Shown here: positions 24,748 to 31,943 of the stretch, one piece after another
Numbering within the stretch: the first letter of the stretch is position 1
Layout of the letters: the number at the start of each line of letters is the position of its first letter
DNA from: Clostridia bacterium
GTDB taxonomy: Bacteria; Bacillota; Clostridia; Oscillospirales; Acutalibacteraceae
Direction of reading: 5' to 3'
Length of the DNA: 64,000 nt
Assembly: GCA_017517865.1 (NCBI GenBank)
Contig: JAFWYB010000070.1
Location: forward strand, 48,866-112,865
Program-made: the position numbers and the translations under genes
The notes under the pieces: generated by a model
What the model was told of the DNA's origin: nothing
Databases searched by the model: none
What the model saw: only the letters and a program-made list of their open reading frames with translations

Positions 24748-25638
24748 ATGAAAGAAAATAAAACTGCTCAAAAAAAGAAAAAAAGCGGTAGTGCTTCAAC
24801 TATTATTCTTGTGGCAATATTTTTTGTTGGATTAAGTGTCCTTCTTTACCCGACAGTAAGTGATTTTTTGAATGAAAAAAGGCAGTCTCAGGCTATCGTC
24901 AATTACGATGATATCATCGTTGATCTTACTCCCGAGGATTACTCTGCCTTTTTTTCAGATGCTGACACTTACAACAAAAAGATAAGGAATATGTCCTTCC
25001 CCTTTATGAACCATAAAAACATCGCCGAGGAATATTATAACACCCTTGACGTTAACGGTGACGGCATGATGGGTTATATCACTATAGAAAAAATCAAGGT
25101 GCAGCTTCCGATTTATCACGGCACAAGCGATAAGGTGCTTAACTCTGCCGTTGGTCACGTAGAGGGCTCAAGCATACCCGTCGGCGGTGAAAGCACCCAT
25201 TCCGTCCTTTCTGCCCACAGAGGTCTGCCCTCAGCAAAGCTTTTCACAAACCTTGACAAGGTTGAGGTCGGAGACGTTTTCACCATAAGAATTCTCGATA
25301 AGACAATCACCTATCAGGTTGATCAGATTCTTATTGTTCTTCCTCATGAGACGGAGGCTCTCAACCTTGTGCCCGGTGAGGACTATTGTACCCTTGTAAC
25401 CTGCACACCTTACGGCATCAATACCCACAGAATGCTTGTAAGAGGTACCAGAATTGAAAATATTGAGCCCGACAGAGTTATTAGTGTAATTACCGAAGCT
25501 TATCAGATAGATCCCCTTATTGTTACGCCTGCAGTTGCGGCACCTATGCTTGCTATTCTTCTTGTTATACTTATTGTTAAGAGCGGGAAGTCGGGCAAAA
25601 ACAGAAAACAGGCAAATAAAACTCAGGATAATAAATAA
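24748..25638 (+). CDS. class C (pilin-polymerising) sortase
   Basis: About 296 residues. N-terminal transmembrane helix (about 20-40), an extracellular lid-like region before the barrel, and a sortase beta barrel with catalytic H157 (SAHRG), C219 (TLVTCTPYG) and R232 (MLVRGT). A C-terminal transmembrane helix (PAVAAPMLAILLVILIV) and lysine-rich tail are typical of class C pilus sortases, which join pilin subunits via lysine to the Thr of the sorting signal. Start at ATG 24748, 7 bases after GTGAG; a GUG at 24736 is also possible. Confidence 0.9.
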   Translation: MKENKTAQKKKKSGSASTIILVAIFFVGLSVLLYPTVSDFLNEKRQSQAIVNYDDIIVDLTPEDYSAFFSDADTYNKKIRNMSFPFMNHKNIAEEYYNTLDVNGDGMMGYITIEKIKVQLPIYHGTSDKVLNSAVGHVEGSSIPVGGESTHSVLSAHRGLPSAKLFTNLDKVEVGDVFTIRILDKTITYQVDQILIVLPHETEALNLVPGEDYCTLVTCTPYGINTHRMLVRGTRIENIEPDRVISVITEAYQIDPLIVTPAVAAPMLAILLVILIVKSGKSGKNRKQANKTQDNK

Positions 25639-25663
25639 TACAACAAAAAAGGAGTGAATGTAT

Positions 25664-26674
25664 ATGAAGATCAATACAGCTAAAAGAGTTTTTGCAATGC
25701 TTATTACAGCTACCATATGCATAACTCTGTTTTATTTAAGCGTGTCTGCAGTTTCTCTTGATACCAAAGGAAGCATAGTCCTTCATATTTCCGATTCCAA
25801 AACAGGTGAGCGACTGCCGGAAGCTTCATTCCGCCTGTACTTTTTTGCTCAAGCGTATGAAAAAAGCAACGGTCTTGAGTATGACTATGTTATTCCCTAT
25901 GACAACTGTAACATGGAAACAGACAATCTTCAGGATGCCTATCTTCCCGTACACCTTACCCATTTTGCACTCTCAAACAATCTGAAATATACATCGGAAA
26001 CCTCGGATATAAACGGTACCGTTGTTTTTGACAACCTTACTCCGGGTATATATCTTATTGTACCTGAAAAAAATATTCCGGATTATTATATGCCCTCACC
26101 TTTTGTTGTCAACATCCCTGTTTACGACAAGGATAACAATGTATGGGTATACGATATAAACGCCACTCCGAAAATACAGATGTACCAACTTGAAGATATA
26201 CAGGGTACAACCTACATCAGCGTAAAAAAGGTCTGGAAAACAGAAAAGGCTGTTCCGGAAAGTGTATCAGTCAGTCTTCTTCGTGATTACAAGGAGGTAG
26301 AGAGAGTTATTCTAAACGAGAGTAATAACTGGAGCTACCGTTGGGACAATCTTTCAGGTAATTATTCCTGGAGTGTGGTGGAAAACGAAGTTCCTGAGGA
26401 CTTCAAGGTTTCTTATGAAGCTTCGGAAAACACGGTTACAATTGTTAACACCTATGTTTCTCCGAATCTTGACGAGACAACGATCTCACCGTCGGATGAC
26501 GACACCGCAAAGACTGAACCGTCTTCACCTGAGGACACAACAAAACCCGAAGAGCTTATACAAACCGGACAGCTTAACTGGCCTGTACCTGTTTTTTCCA
26601 TAGTGGGTATGTTGCTTTTCGCTGCAGGGTGGTTATTGTTTAATTCCGTCAAAAAAGATGAGGAACCGGTATGA
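25664..26674 (+). CDS. minor pilin with atypical LIQTGQ sorting signal
   Basis: A 336-residue exported protein. The ATG at 25664 is preferred over 25658 because GGAG lies 9 bases before it. Signal peptide, a SpaA-like domain (KTGERLPEASFRLYFF to NLTPGIYLIVPEKN), a second Cna-B-like domain (TYISVKKVWKTEKAVPESVSVSLL to NTVTIVNTYV), a Ser/Thr/Pro-rich linker, then LIQTGQLNWPVPV (L298 onward), hydrophobic helix and short charged tail. The sorting motif has Ile where LPXTG has Pro. Its stop overlaps the next gene, a second sortase, by ATGA. This pairing suggests that sortase recognises this motif and attaches the subunit, perhaps the cell-wall-proximal base pilin. Confidence 0.82.
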   Translation: MKINTAKRVFAMLITATICITLFYLSVSAVSLDTKGSIVLHISDSKTGERLPEASFRLYFFAQAYEKSNGLEYDYVIPYDNCNMETDNLQDAYLPVHLTHFALSNNLKYTSETSDINGTVVFDNLTPGIYLIVPEKNIPDYYMPSPFVVNIPVYDKDNNVWVYDINATPKIQMYQLEDIQGTTYISVKKVWKTEKAVPESVSVSLLRDYKEVERVILNESNNWSYRWDNLSGNYSWSVVENEVPEDFKVSYEASENTVTIVNTYVSPNLDETTISPSDDDTAKTEPSSPEDTTKPEELIQTGQLNWPVPVFSIVGMLLFAAGWLLFNSVKKDEEPV

Positions 26675-27258
26675 AAAGAAAAATAGCTATTACTCTTATG
26701 TCTGCAGGGATTATTCTTATCGGTCTTGCAGCGGTACTTCTTGTTTATAACAATTATGAAAATCAAAAAGCTCAGGAATGCTCCGGCAGATTAATACATT
26801 CAATCAAAGAAGATATAGCCTCAAATGAGCTGAAAGACAAAATAACCGACCCGTTTGATGAAGAGATGACAGTTAAAGAAATTGACGGTTACGGTTATAT
26901 AGGGTATCTTTCCGTTCCGGCACTTAACATTGACCTGCCCGTTATGTCAGAATGGGATTATGGCAGACTTAAAATATCTCCTTGCCGCTATTACGGTAGC
27001 ACAAAGACAGACAATTTAGTTGTTGCTGCTCATAATTACAGAGCACATTTCGGCTATCTGGGTAATCTTAAACTGGGAGATACCGTTGTTTTCACGGATA
27101 TGGATGCAGTTACACATAATTACAAGGTTGATTCAGTAGATCTGCTTATGCCGACAGATGTTGATAAAGTCAAGGATGCAGGAGATGACCTCATACTGTA
27201 TACCTGCACCTACGGCGGTAAAAAGAGAATAATTGTCAGATGCAACTATGTGGAATGA
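26671..27258 (+). CDS. second sortase, single-membrane-pass type
   Basis: A 195-residue sortase with one N-terminal transmembrane helix (7-27) and catalytic H121 (AAHNYRAHFG), C179 (YTCTYGG) and R190 (IIVRC). There is no C-terminal membrane helix, unlike the class C enzyme upstream. Its small size and TCTYGG active site are closer to the class B/D housekeeping-type barrel than to a pilin polymerase. ATGA overlap with the minor pilin means translational coupling. Likely role: anchoring the minor pilin or the finished pilus to peptidoglycan; exact class assignment needs a profile search. Confidence 0.85.
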   Translation: MKRKIAITLMSAGIILIGLAAVLLVYNNYENQKAQECSGRLIHSIKEDIASNELKDKITDPFDEEMTVKEIDGYGYIGYLSVPALNIDLPVMSEWDYGRLKISPCRYYGSTKTDNLVVAAHNYRAHFGYLGNLKLGDTVVFTDMDAVTHNYKVDSVDLLMPTDVDKVKDAGDDLILYTCTYGGKKRIIVRCNYVE

Positions 27259-27290
27259 TTACTTTAACAAGTAAAACTGCAGAACGGAAA

Positions 27291-27518
27291 AGGTTTAAAC
27301 CTCCATCCCACATCCCGAAACTTTACAAAACTTTACAAGAGCAAAATACATTAGGTAACAACCCCAGGCTTCAATGACCGTTGCTTGTGCAGTTGCGATT
27401 GAAGAAGCAAGCAAGTAAGGGATTTTCGGCACTTTGCTTGTAAAATTCAGATTTAATCATTGATAAAAAAGTCAGACACATCTTTAACGGTTTTACGTTG
27501 TGATGTGTCTGATGTTTT
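27291..27518 (+). repeat. dispersed repeat R1, copy c (internal deletion)
   Basis: Shares the CCCGAAACTTTACA head, the AGGTAACAACCCC block, a 14-codon frame MTVACAVAIEEASK (27374-27418), TTTTCGGCACT, ATTGATAAA and the AGACACATC hairpin with R1a. Only one AGGTAACAAC decamer is present (27353-27362) and the 70-80 bp between the two decamers of R1a is missing, as expected from recombination between them. Six codon differences from R1a are all synonymous. Confidence 0.75.
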
Positions 27519-27520
27519 TT
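27473..27520 (+). terminator. R1-type terminator ending the pilus operon
   Basis: CAGACACATC (27473-27482) pairs with GATGTGTCTG (27502-27511), followed by ATGTTTTTTT. Confidence 0.8.
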
Positions 27521-27585
27521 TATTGGGAAAACATCAGGCAGGGGCAGGTGTTTATGAAGAAATTATCAATGATCAGTCCGGCTTC

Positions 27586-27614
27586 TTGCATTGAATACGG
27601 TTGTGCGGTATAAT
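27586..27614 (+). promoter_or_regulatory. promoter of the GH116 gene
   Basis: TTGCAT (27586-27591), 17 bases, consensus TATAAT (27609-27614). Confidence 0.7.
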
Positions 27615-27698
27615 TGAATAAACAAGATTAAAGCTGTAAAAATATGTTTTTTAAGATATAAATGACGAAGCTGACATAGGGCGAGGGAGAATATTACT

Positions 27699-30161
27699 AT
27701 GCCGAAGATTACTGCAACAAAAACACATTCAAGCGGAATTGTTCTGGGCGGCATCGGTGCGGGAAGCGTAGAGCTTCTGCCGGACGGTGAATTTCACTGT
27801 TGGCAGATAGCCAATCCGCCGAGATTTGCAAAAAGAAGCAACGAAAAAAAGGTTGATGACGGAGAGGGCAGTACAGGTGCACTTTCCTTCTGGGTGCGCG
27901 AGAAAAAAGAGAACGGTCAACCCGTTATACGTAAGCTCGGAATGAAAACTGAAGCGGAAGATTTTACATACCGTATGTTTGCATGGAATAAGCCCGTTGA
28001 AAGAATTGATTTTGACGGCAGATTTCCCGTGTGTGATTTGGATTATACAGACAGCGCTCTTTCGTGCAAGGTTAGTCTGCGCGCTGTATCGCCTTTTGTT
28101 CCTCATAACTCCGACGCTTCATCTACGCCCGGCTTTTATTTGGATTTTACTTTAGAAAACCCTTCCGACGAAGTGGCAGAAATCAGTATATTAGGGGCTT
28201 TGGAACCGAATTTTGCCAATAAAAACGAAGGAAACAGAAACAGCCTTCATACCGTGGGTAACGGTTATGCCGTGCATATCGAGCCTGAAAAAGCTTCAGA
28301 CTCTGCCTGCTGCGGGGATGTTTGTATTTCTGTCAGCGGTGAGGGTGAAAAGACTTATATAACTGCCGATTATTTTCGTTTTATGAAAGAATATATCGGT
28401 ATTACTGAATTCGGTGTTACTCAGGAGTCTTTTCTTTTCGCCTTCAGAGATAAGGGGTATTTGCCGAACAGTAAAGCCGGAAGCAGACCGGCACTTGTTC
28501 CTTTGACACTGCGGCTTATGAAGGATGACCTTCTCAGCTCGCTTTGTGACGAGTATTTGAAATATCCCTTTGGTGCATCTTTAGCTGAAAGAATAAGACA
28601 CTTCAACGCCGATTTTCCTGAAAGCAGGGATGATAAATTTGCTTTTCTCAAATGCTGTTTAAGACAGATGCTGAGAATGGGTAAGGGCTTCGGCTCCTGC
28701 GCACTTTGCAGTACGGTTAAGCTGTTGCCTGAGGAAAAGAAAAGGGTACGTTTTGTTCTTTCCTGGTATTTTCCCAATCTTTACACCGAGGGGAAGAAGA
28801 ACCACGGACACTATTATGAAAACCTATATAAAAGCTCTCTTGATGCAAACAGATTCCTCGTCGATAACAGTGAAAGTGTTTTCAAAGGGGCGACGGAATT
28901 TGCAGAGCTTCTTTATTCAACTGATCTTCCGCGTATCTATCCCGATTCCTGGTCATCTAACCTTTCACAGCTCGTTAAAAGCTCTCATTATCTGAAAAAC
29001 GGAAGCTTCGGCTTGTGGGAGGGCCTTGGCTTTTGCGGCTTTCATACCACAGATATTACATATCACGCTTCTTTCGGTCTTATAAATCTGTTTCCGGAAC
29101 TGCAGAAAAAGCAGATGAAAAAGGGAGCAGAGTTTCAGCGTAAGGACGGCAGGGTGCATCATCTGTTTTTGCCGGGCTTTGAGAAGGTTGATAACAGCTA
29201 CGACAGAGTAGATATGAATATGCAGTTTGTGTTGCTGGTGCTGCGCGATTATCTCTTTACGGGTGACAGAGCTTACCTTGAGTCTCTTCGGGAAAATGTA
29301 AAAAGAGCTATGGAGTCAATTGAAAAGCTTGATACTGACGGTGACGGACTTCCCGATTACGAGACAAAACGCAACACCTACGATGCTTGGAATTTTTCGG
29401 GCACCTCTGCCTATATTTCTGTTCTTTGGCTGGCGTCACTTAAAGCAGCTGCTTGCATTGCAGAAAAAACAGGGGATAAAGCATACGGCGAAAAATGGAA
29501 CAGGCTGCTTGAAAAGGGCAAGAGGTCTCTTGAAGAAAAGATTTGGAACGGTGAGTATTATAACCTTTGGGTTAACGGCAGTGAAACGGATGAATCACTT
29601 ATGACTGATCAGCTTGACGGTGAATGGTTCCTGAGAATGACCGGCCTTGGCGGAAATCTCAGCGACGACAGAGTACGCGGGGTAGCAGAGCTTATTTTCC
29701 GCTCTAATTTTGATAAGGAGCAGGGTCTTTTAAATGCTACGGTTCCCGAAAACAGAACAACAACAATTCATACCTACAAAAACTGTCAGGCAGAAGCGGT
29801 ATGGACGGGTATAGGCTATGCTTTTTCCGCTCTTGCCCTTTCTGTAGGAAACAGGGAAGCTGCTGACACCGTTATTGCTTCAATAAATAATAATCAGTTG
29901 AGACTGGGCTGCTTCTGGGACCATTGGGAGTGCGGACATCACTATACGAGACCTATGTCAAGCTGGAGCACTCTTATTGCGGCTTCGGGTATGTCGGTGG
30001 ATTATGAGAGCAAAAAGCTGAGCTTTTCTCCCGTCAGCAAAAACATCAGCTTTCCGCTTGTTCTTCCCGATATTCTTGCAAAAGTTAGAATAGCTGACGG
30101 AAAAATCACCGTTGATTATATCAGGGGTGATTTGTCGGGATGGGAAATAAGGGTCAAATAA
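27699..30161 (+). CDS. GH116-family beta-glucosidase / glucosylceramidase-like enzyme
   Basis: An 820-residue cytoplasmic enzyme (no signal peptide). The N-terminal beta domain begins with GIVLGGIGAGSVELLPDG, the family hallmark; the (alpha/alpha)6 catalytic domain carries GSFGLWEGLGFCGFHTTDITYHAS with a Glu as candidate nucleophile, and DTDGDGLPDYETKRNTYDAW with the TYDAW Asp as candidate acid/base, as in human GBA2 and bacterial beta-glucosidases/xylosidases. The HTYKNCQAEAVWTGIGYA and HYTRPMSSWS motifs near the C-terminus also match. It would hydrolyse beta-glucosides or beta-xylosides taken into the cell. It has its own promoter and terminator and no transporter beside it. Substrate cannot be assigned. 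Confidence 0.82.
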   Translation: MPKITATKTHSSGIVLGGIGAGSVELLPDGEFHCWQIANPPRFAKRSNEKKVDDGEGSTGALSFWVREKKENGQPVIRKLGMKTEAEDFTYRMFAWNKPVERIDFDGRFPVCDLDYTDSALSCKVSLRAVSPFVPHNSDASSTPGFYLDFTLENPSDEVAEISILGALEPNFANKNEGNRNSLHTVGNGYAVHIEPEKASDSACCGDVCISVSGEGEKTYITADYFRFMKEYIGITEFGVTQESFLFAFRDKGYLPNSKAGSRPALVPLTLRLMKDDLLSSLCDEYLKYPFGASLAERIRHFNADFPESRDDKFAFLKCCLRQMLRMGKGFGSCALCSTVKLLPEEKKRVRFVLSWYFPNLYTEGKKNHGHYYENLYKSSLDANRFLVDNSESVFKGATEFAELLYSTDLPRIYPDSWSSNLSQLVKSSHYLKNGSFGLWEGLGFCGFHTTDITYHASFGLINLFPELQKKQMKKGAEFQRKDGRVHHLFLPGFEKVDNSYDRVDMNMQFVLLVLRDYLFTGDRAYLESLRENVKRAMESIEKLDTDGDGLPDYETKRNTYDAWNFSGTSAYISVLWLASLKAAACIAEKTGDKAYGEKWNRLLEKGKRSLEEKIWNGEYYNLWVNGSETDESLMTDQLDGEWFLRMTGLGGNLSDDRVRGVAELIFRSNFDKEQGLLNATVPENRTTTIHTYKNCQAEAVWTGIGYAFSALALSVGNREAADTVIASINNNQLRLGCFWDHWECGHHYTRPMSSWSTLIAASGMSVDYESKKLSFSPVSKNISFPLVLPDILAKVRIADGKITVDYIRGDLSGWEIRVK

Positions 30162-30174
30162 AACGCTGTGATAT

Positions 30175-30225
30175 AACCGCCTTTGTCGGAGTTTTCTGTG
30201 ACGCAGGCGGTTTCTTCTTTTTCTT
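30175..30225 (+). terminator. terminator of the GH116 gene
   Basis: AACCGCC (30175-30181) pairs with GGCGGTT (30206-30212), followed by TCTTCTTTTTC. Confidence 0.75.
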
Positions 30226-30238
30226 TTGTAAAATATAC

Positions 30239-30267
30239 TTGAATAAATTATTAAAAAATGTTATGAT
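30239..30267 (+). promoter_or_regulatory. promoter of the membrane-anchored unknown gene
   Basis: TTGAAT (30239-30244), 17 bases, TATGAT (30262-30267). Confidence 0.6.
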
Positions 30268-30298
30268 TAGCTAAAACATCAGCAAAGGGATGGTCATA

Positions 30299-31177
30299 GT
30301 GAAGAAAAAAGAGTGGTTATTGATTGTCGCGGCGGCTATTGTTGTCTGCCTGGTTTTGGGCTTCCGGTTCGTTAATTCAAAGGATAAGGACAATAGGCAG
30401 CAGAGTCAGACTGCCGGCGGAACGACCAGCGTGCAGCAGACGACAGACGGCTATAATGTTACTACAGATTTTGCTGAACAGAATACAGAGGATACCTCTG
30501 AAAGCAACAATGAAGAAACAACAGCACAGACGGTTGTTGATGAGACGGCAGAGATATTGAAGGTTGTTTACGATTCTGTCAATCTGCTCAAGTCTGATCA
30601 GGCTGACTTTGTCGGACACAAGGTGCAGAAAATTGATATACAGCTTGTAGATAGCAGCGCGCCTATGATGAACAGTGTTGTAAACGGAATTATCAGTCTT
30701 TTTGCAAATGAAGAAGCTTTTGACTATGATTTTACCGACGGAGTTTCAGTTGACCCCGAAAACGGCGGAAACGTAAGCTCCTACAGTGTTTTTCCGCCCG
30801 GTGATAAGCCCTTTTCTCTGCAAAGAGAAGGTGTTGCAAGAGCGGTTAAGACTGCTGACGGGGTAAATACGGTTTATACCGTTGTTATAGTGCCGGAAAA
30901 AAGCACTCTTGAAAATCCGAGACCTCCGCACCATAATGCCGGTGCAGATACTCTTGACCTTTCAGAGGTTGAAATTCCAATTGTTACAATGAACAGAGTG
31001 GATTTTGATTATCCCGGCGCAGAAATATCCGTAACAATTTCTCCCGAGGGAAAAATTGTGGGCTACCGTGAGTACCTCAGAATAAACGGTACCGGTGAGG
31101 TGAGCGGACTCGGAATGACCGGCTACGGCACCCTTGAGGGTTATATGGAAGAAAAATGGGATATACAGTGGAAGTAA
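30299..31177 (+). CDS. membrane-anchored protein of unknown function
   Basis: About 292 residues. GUG at 30299 is chosen because AAAGGGA lies 8 bases before it; an ATG at 30290 directly abuts that site. A basic start and one hydrophobic helix (about 5-24) anchor it, followed by a Gln/Thr/Ser-rich linker (residues 30-85) and an extracellular domain with no cysteines that I do not recognise. The domain contains repeated beta-strand-like segments (HKVQKIDIQLVDS, NTVYTVVIVPE, AEISVTISPEGKIVGYREYLRI), giving the look of a ligand- or lipid-binding beta fold. Position between a glucosidase and a phosphatase gives no functional hint. Confidence 0.6.
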   Translation: MKKKEWLLIVAAAIVVCLVLGFRFVNSKDKDNRQQSQTAGGTTSVQQTTDGYNVTTDFAEQNTEDTSESNNEETTAQTVVDETAEILKVVYDSVNLLKSDQADFVGHKVQKIDIQLVDSSAPMMNSVVNGIISLFANEEAFDYDFTDGVSVDPENGGNVSSYSVFPPGDKPFSLQREGVARAVKTADGVNTVYTVVIVPEKSTLENPRPPHHNAGADTLDLSEVEIPIVTMNRVDFDYPGAEISVTISPEGKIVGYREYLRINGTGEVSGLGMTGYGTLEGYMEEKWDIQWK

Positions 31178-31246
31178 TATAATAACGGATTATTCATAAG
31201 CTTTTACAGGTTTATGAGTGCAATCACGGCTCAGGGGTGTGATAAA

Positions 31247-31708
31247 ATGAAAAAAATAATGTTCGTCTGCCACGGCAATATATGCCGCTCGCCTATGGCG
31301 GAGTTCATATTCAGGGATCTTTTAAAGCGGCAGGGCAGAGAGGACGAATTTGTTGTCTGCTCCTCAGCCACGAGCACAGAGGAAATATGCAACGGCACAG
31401 GTAACCCCGTTTACCCTCCCGCAAAAGAGGAGCTGAAAAGGCACGGTATTGTCTGCGAGGGCAAAAGAGCCGTACAGCTTAAAAAAAGCGACTATGACAA
31501 ATATGATATATTTATTGTTATGGACAGTATGAATCTGCGTAACACACTAAGAATTTTCGGCAAGGACCCTGCGGGCAAGGTGCATAAAATGATGGACTAT
31601 ACCGACCGCAAGGGCTGTGATGTTGCCGACCCATGGTACTCCGGAAGATTTGATGTGGCCTACAGAGATATTTATGAGGGCTGCACAGGCCTTCTCGCCG
31701 GTATATAA
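31247..31708 (+). CDS. low-molecular-weight protein tyrosine phosphatase
   Basis: A 153-residue cytosolic phosphatase with the P-loop C8-HGNICR14-S (CX5R) at its very start and the general acid D128 in the VADPWYSG motif. Family length is about 150. The start at ATG 31247 places the P-loop as usual; AGGGGTGTG serves as ribosome binding site. In Gram-positives such enzymes act on tyrosine-phosphorylated proteins in capsule control or stress response, but no partner kinase is adjacent. Ends in the R2 repeat, whose hairpin supplies its terminator. Confidence 0.92.
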   Translation: MKKIMFVCHGNICRSPMAEFIFRDLLKRQGREDEFVVCSSATSTEEICNGTGNPVYPPAKEELKRHGIVCEGKRAVQLKKSDYDKYDIFIVMDSMNLRNTLRIFGKDPAGKVHKMMDYTDRKGCDVADPWYSGRFDVAYRDIYEGCTGLLAGI

Positions 31709-31730
31709 TATAATAACGCAAAGTCGGCGT

Positions 31731-31817
31731 TCGCCGACACCCCATAAGGCAGTATTTGTTTCTCGAACAAAAATCACCGTATTTTTGCCAAAAGCCTCGC
31801 AAGGCGACAGCCTTGCT
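31731..31817 (+). repeat. dispersed repeat R2, copy a
   Basis: An 87-bp block matching 63825-63911 with three mismatches by eye. It starts TCGCCGACACCCCATAAGGC and ends in the GCAAGGC-GACA-GCCTTGC hairpin. A further perfect hairpin, GTCGGCGTTCGCCGAC (31723-31738), straddles its left edge in this copy only. The reverse strand of both copies can be read as FVRETNTALWGVGE, but with different downstream frames, so coding is doubtful. Confidence 0.8.
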
Positions 31818-31821
31818 TTTT
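31799..31821 (+). terminator. terminator of the tyrosine phosphatase gene (within R2)
   Basis: GCAAGGC (31799-31805), GACA loop, GCCTTGC (31810-31816), then TTTTT. Confidence 0.8.
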
Positions 31822-31862
31822 GTATGTGAGAATATGACGCAAATTTTTGTGTATCTTTGATA

Positions 31863-31891
31863 TTGACTATTGTTTTAATTGATGATAAAAT
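31863..31891 (+). promoter_or_regulatory. promoter of the 1133-residue FN3 protein gene
   Basis: TTGACT (31863-31868), 17 bases, TAAAAT (31886-31891). Confidence 0.7.
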
Positions 31892-31943
31892 TTACATACA
31901 AATTAAAATGGTTTAATTTGTAATATTTTCAGGGGGGTACACT

